A stretch of DNA of 9,071 nucleotides from an uncultured Lysobacter sp. Lineage in GTDB: Bacteria; Pseudomonadota; Gammaproteobacteria; Xanthomonadales; Xanthomonadaceae. Below, one piece after another: positions 7,965 to 9,071 of the stretch. Position 1 is the stretch's first letter, and the number at the start of each line of letters is the position of its first letter. The stretch is taken from assembly GCA_946480055.1 (NCBI GenBank), contig CAMLID010000112.1:1-9071 (forward strand), read 5' to 3'. The notes beneath the pieces were generated by a model. The model was given only the letters and a program-made list of their open reading frames with translations. It had not been told where the DNA came from and did no database searches. Made by a program: the position numbers and the translations under genes.

Positions 7965-7986
7965 CAAAGCGCGGTAACATATAGAT
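7961..7986 (+). promoter_or_regulatory. Possible promoter upstream of tRNA-Leu
   Basis: Just at the end of secG lie CTGACA (7961-7966), GCGGTAACAT (7971-7980) and the AT-rich run TATAGAT (7980-7986). TAACAT follows GCGG, as TAAACT does before tpiA. The CTGACA to TATAGA spacing is only 13 bases, so the two do not form a standard pair, and the exact hexamers are uncertain. The AT-rich island in an otherwise GC-rich region, 107 bases before the tRNA, suggests a separate start for tRNA-Leu and the nuo genes. Confidence 0.35.
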
Positions 7987-8023
7987 CGTTGAGTTAAGCG
8001 GCCTGGAACGGACGACCGGGGCG

Positions 8024-8039
8024 CGGTCAGCAATGACCG
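8024..8039 (+). other. GNRA-capped hairpin in the leader before tRNA-Leu
   Basis: A 6-bp stem CGGTCA/TGACCG (8024-8029 with 8034-8039) closes a GCAA tetraloop, a stable GNRA type. A second small stem, GGCCA/TGGCC (8070-8074 with 8078-8082), lies within three copies of CCAGG, ending just before the tRNA. This is probably leader or processing structure of the tRNA precursor. I recognise no known RNA family. Confidence 0.35.
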
Positions 8040-8092
8040 AACGGCTTCGGGCGGTACCGACGGAGCCAGGGCCAGGATGGCCAGGTTTGATT

Positions 8093-8177
8093 GCCCAGAT
8101 GGCGGAATTGGTAGACGCACTACCTTGAGGTGGTAGCGACGCAAGTCGTGGGGGTTCGAGTCCCCCTTTGGGCACCA
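8093..8177 (+). tRNA. tRNA-Leu, anticodon GAG
   Basis: The 85-base gene folds fully as a class II tRNA. The acceptor stem is GCCCAGA with TTTGGGC (one G-T pair), and the D arm contains GCGGAATTGGTAGACGC. The anticodon stem is CTACC/GGTAG (8120-8124, 8132-8136) around loop TTGAGGT, with anticodon GAG at 8127-8129. A leucine-type long variable arm follows (CGAC-GCAA-GTCG, 8137-8148). The T arm is GGGGG-TTCGAGT-CCCCC (8150-8166), followed by discriminator A8174 and an encoded CCA (8175-8177). It reads CUC and CUU leucine codons. It sits between secG and nuoA with no terminator on either side, so it is probably cut out of a longer transcript. Confidence 0.97.
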
Positions 8178-8321
8178 CACCGAATCAGCAGCACCACGCA
8201 CCAACTACCCGAGGTGCGGCACGCACGCCGGGCCGCGCCACTGGCCTGATCGGCATTCCGAACAGCCAGACCGCCGAGCCAAGGCTGCGGAAACGCGGCC
8301 AAGTAGCCGAGAGAACACCGA

Positions 8322-8678
8322 GTGCTGGCCGAATACCTGCCGACCCTGCTGTTCCTGATCGTCGCCAGCGTCATTGGCGTCGCCCTGTTGGTGGTAGGCA
8401 ACACGCTCGGGCCCAAGCGCCCGACTGTGGAGAAATTGTCTCCCTACGAATGCGGCTTCGAGGCCTTCGAGGCCGCGCGCATGCAATTCGACGTGCGCTA
8501 CTACCTCATCGCCATCCAGTTCATCATTTTCGATCTGGAAATCATCTTCATCGTGCCCTGGGCCACCGTGTTCCGCGAACTCGGCGTGGTCGGCCTGATC
8601 GAGATGGGCATTTTCGCCAGCATGCTCCTGCTCGGCTTCGTCTACGTCTGGAAGAAGGGAGCGCTCGAATGGGAGTGA
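8322..8678 (+). CDS. nuoA: NADH-quinone oxidoreductase subunit A
   Basis: NuoA is one of the seven membrane-arm subunits of proton-pumping complex I. At 118 residues it has the expected three transmembrane helices (about 6-27, 60-80 and 88-110). The family signatures SPYECGFE (40-47) and [20 protein letters not shown] (56-75) are present, with membrane acids Asp71 and Glu73 in the second helix. The start is GTG at 8322, fitting (M)LAEYLPTLL, with a GAGAG-like site at 8309-8313. The 144 bases between tRNA-Leu and nuoA show only a 6-bp stem (8197-8202 with 8213-8218) and no terminator. The gene begins the nuo operon and overlaps nuoB by 10 bases. Confidence 0.96.
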   Translation: MLAEYLPTLLFLIVASVIGVALLVVGNTLGPKRPTVEKLSPYECGFEAFEAARMQFDVRYYLIAIQFIIFDLEIIFIVPWATVFRELGVVGLIEMGIFASMLLLGFVYVWKKGALEWE

Positions 8679-9071
8679 TCCAAACCGTCAGCGACACCGT
8701 TTCGGGCCTGATGCACAACCCGATTCCGGAAGGCCGCCTGGACGACATCCTGCGCCCGGATGGCGACAACCCGCTGCAGCAGCAGGGTTTCGTCACCACC
8801 AATCTCGACACCCTGTGGAACTGGGCGCGCACCGGCTCGATGTGGCCGATGACCTTCGGCCTGGCCTGCTGCGCGGTCGAGATGATGCACGCCGGCGCCT
8901 CGCGCCTGGACCTGGACCGCTACGGCGTGGTGTTCCGCCCGTCGCCGCGCCAGTCCGACGTGATGATCGTGGCCGGCACCCTGGTCAACAAGATGGCCCC
9001 GGCGCTGCGCAAGGTCTACGACCAGATGCCCGACCCGAAGTGGGTGATCTCGATGGGCAGCTGCGCCAACG
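8669..9071 (+). CDS. nuoB: NADH-quinone oxidoreductase subunit B, 5' part (cut by window end)
   Basis: NuoB carries the N2 [4Fe-4S] cluster that passes electrons to quinone in complex I. The reading frame starts at ATG 8669 ([14 protein letters not shown]), inside the end of nuoA, with GGGAG at 8657-8661 and 7-base spacing. A GTG at 8675 is a less likely alternative. The 134 visible residues include [20 protein letters not shown] with adjacent cluster ligands Cys67 and Cys68, the segment [20 protein letters not shown], and Cys132 in SMGSCAN. The fourth ligand and the C-terminus (about 50 more residues in the family) lie beyond the window. The 10-base overlap with nuoA indicates coupled translation. 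Confidence 0.96.
   Translation, partial: MGVIQTVSDTVSGLMHNPIPEGRLDDILRPDGDNPLQQQGFVTTNLDTLWNWARTGSMWPMTFGLACCAVEMMHAGASRLDLDRYGVVFRPSPRQSDVMIVAGTLVNKMAPALRKVYDQMPDPKWVISMGSCAN

Noticed and set aside
8093..8177. tRNA-Leu 3' end as an integration (att) site for a mobile element
   Set aside because: No integrase, no repeated tRNA 3' segment in the window, and the nuo operon follows directly as in the conserved order.

Overview
The window is strongly GC-rich and reads as a chromosomal housekeeping region of a gammaproteobacterium, most likely family Xanthomonadaceae and probably Lysobacter or a close relative. That assignment is inferred from the gene order trpB-trpA-accD-glmM ... tpiA-secG-tRNA-Leu-nuoA-nuoB, from the wording of the protein sequences, and from intergenic repeats built on GGGAGCG and on a GAGGGTTCGGCGC palindrome. 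No species-level marker is present.

Layout. 1-622 is the 3' half of trpB. A palindromic intergenic repeat (629-740) separates it from trpA (767-1591). A promoter-like site at about 1642 precedes accD (1722-2621), which overlaps glmM (TTG start, 2618-3961) by four bases. A free-standing 2-oxoglutarate/Fe(II) oxygenase gene (4029-5015) follows and ends in a clear hairpin terminator. The convergent gap 5016-5223 holds that terminator and a long inverted repeat (5104-5201). On the minus strand, an SDR oxidoreductase gene (6554-5748) and a DNA-deoxyinosine glycosylase gene (5751-5224) form an ATGA-coupled pair. Back on the plus strand come tpiA (6657-7409), secG (7467-7964), tRNA-Leu(GAG) (8093-8177), nuoA (8322-8678) and the 5' part of nuoB (8669-9071, cut by the window end).

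Function. The plus-strand genes cover the last two steps of tryptophan synthesis, the first committed step of fatty acid synthesis (AccD), the UDP-GlcNAc precursor step of cell-wall synthesis (GlmM), glycolysis (TpiA), protein export (SecG) and the start of respiratory complex I (NuoA, NuoB). The three genes between glmM and tpiA (oxygenase, glycosylase, SDR) are the only accessory-looking part. The last two run against the general direction and are flanked on one side by the repeat.

I find no phage, transposase, CRISPR array, toxin-antitoxin pair or defence system, and no convincing undescribed multi-gene system. The observations most worth checking are a -10-like TAGAAT with a run of rare codons inside tpiA, a GCTGCG[CG]TAAACT element shared by the accD and tpiA upstream regions, the long Pro/Ala repeat tail of SecG, the two families of palindromic intergenic repeats, and the coupled SDR/glycosylase pair.
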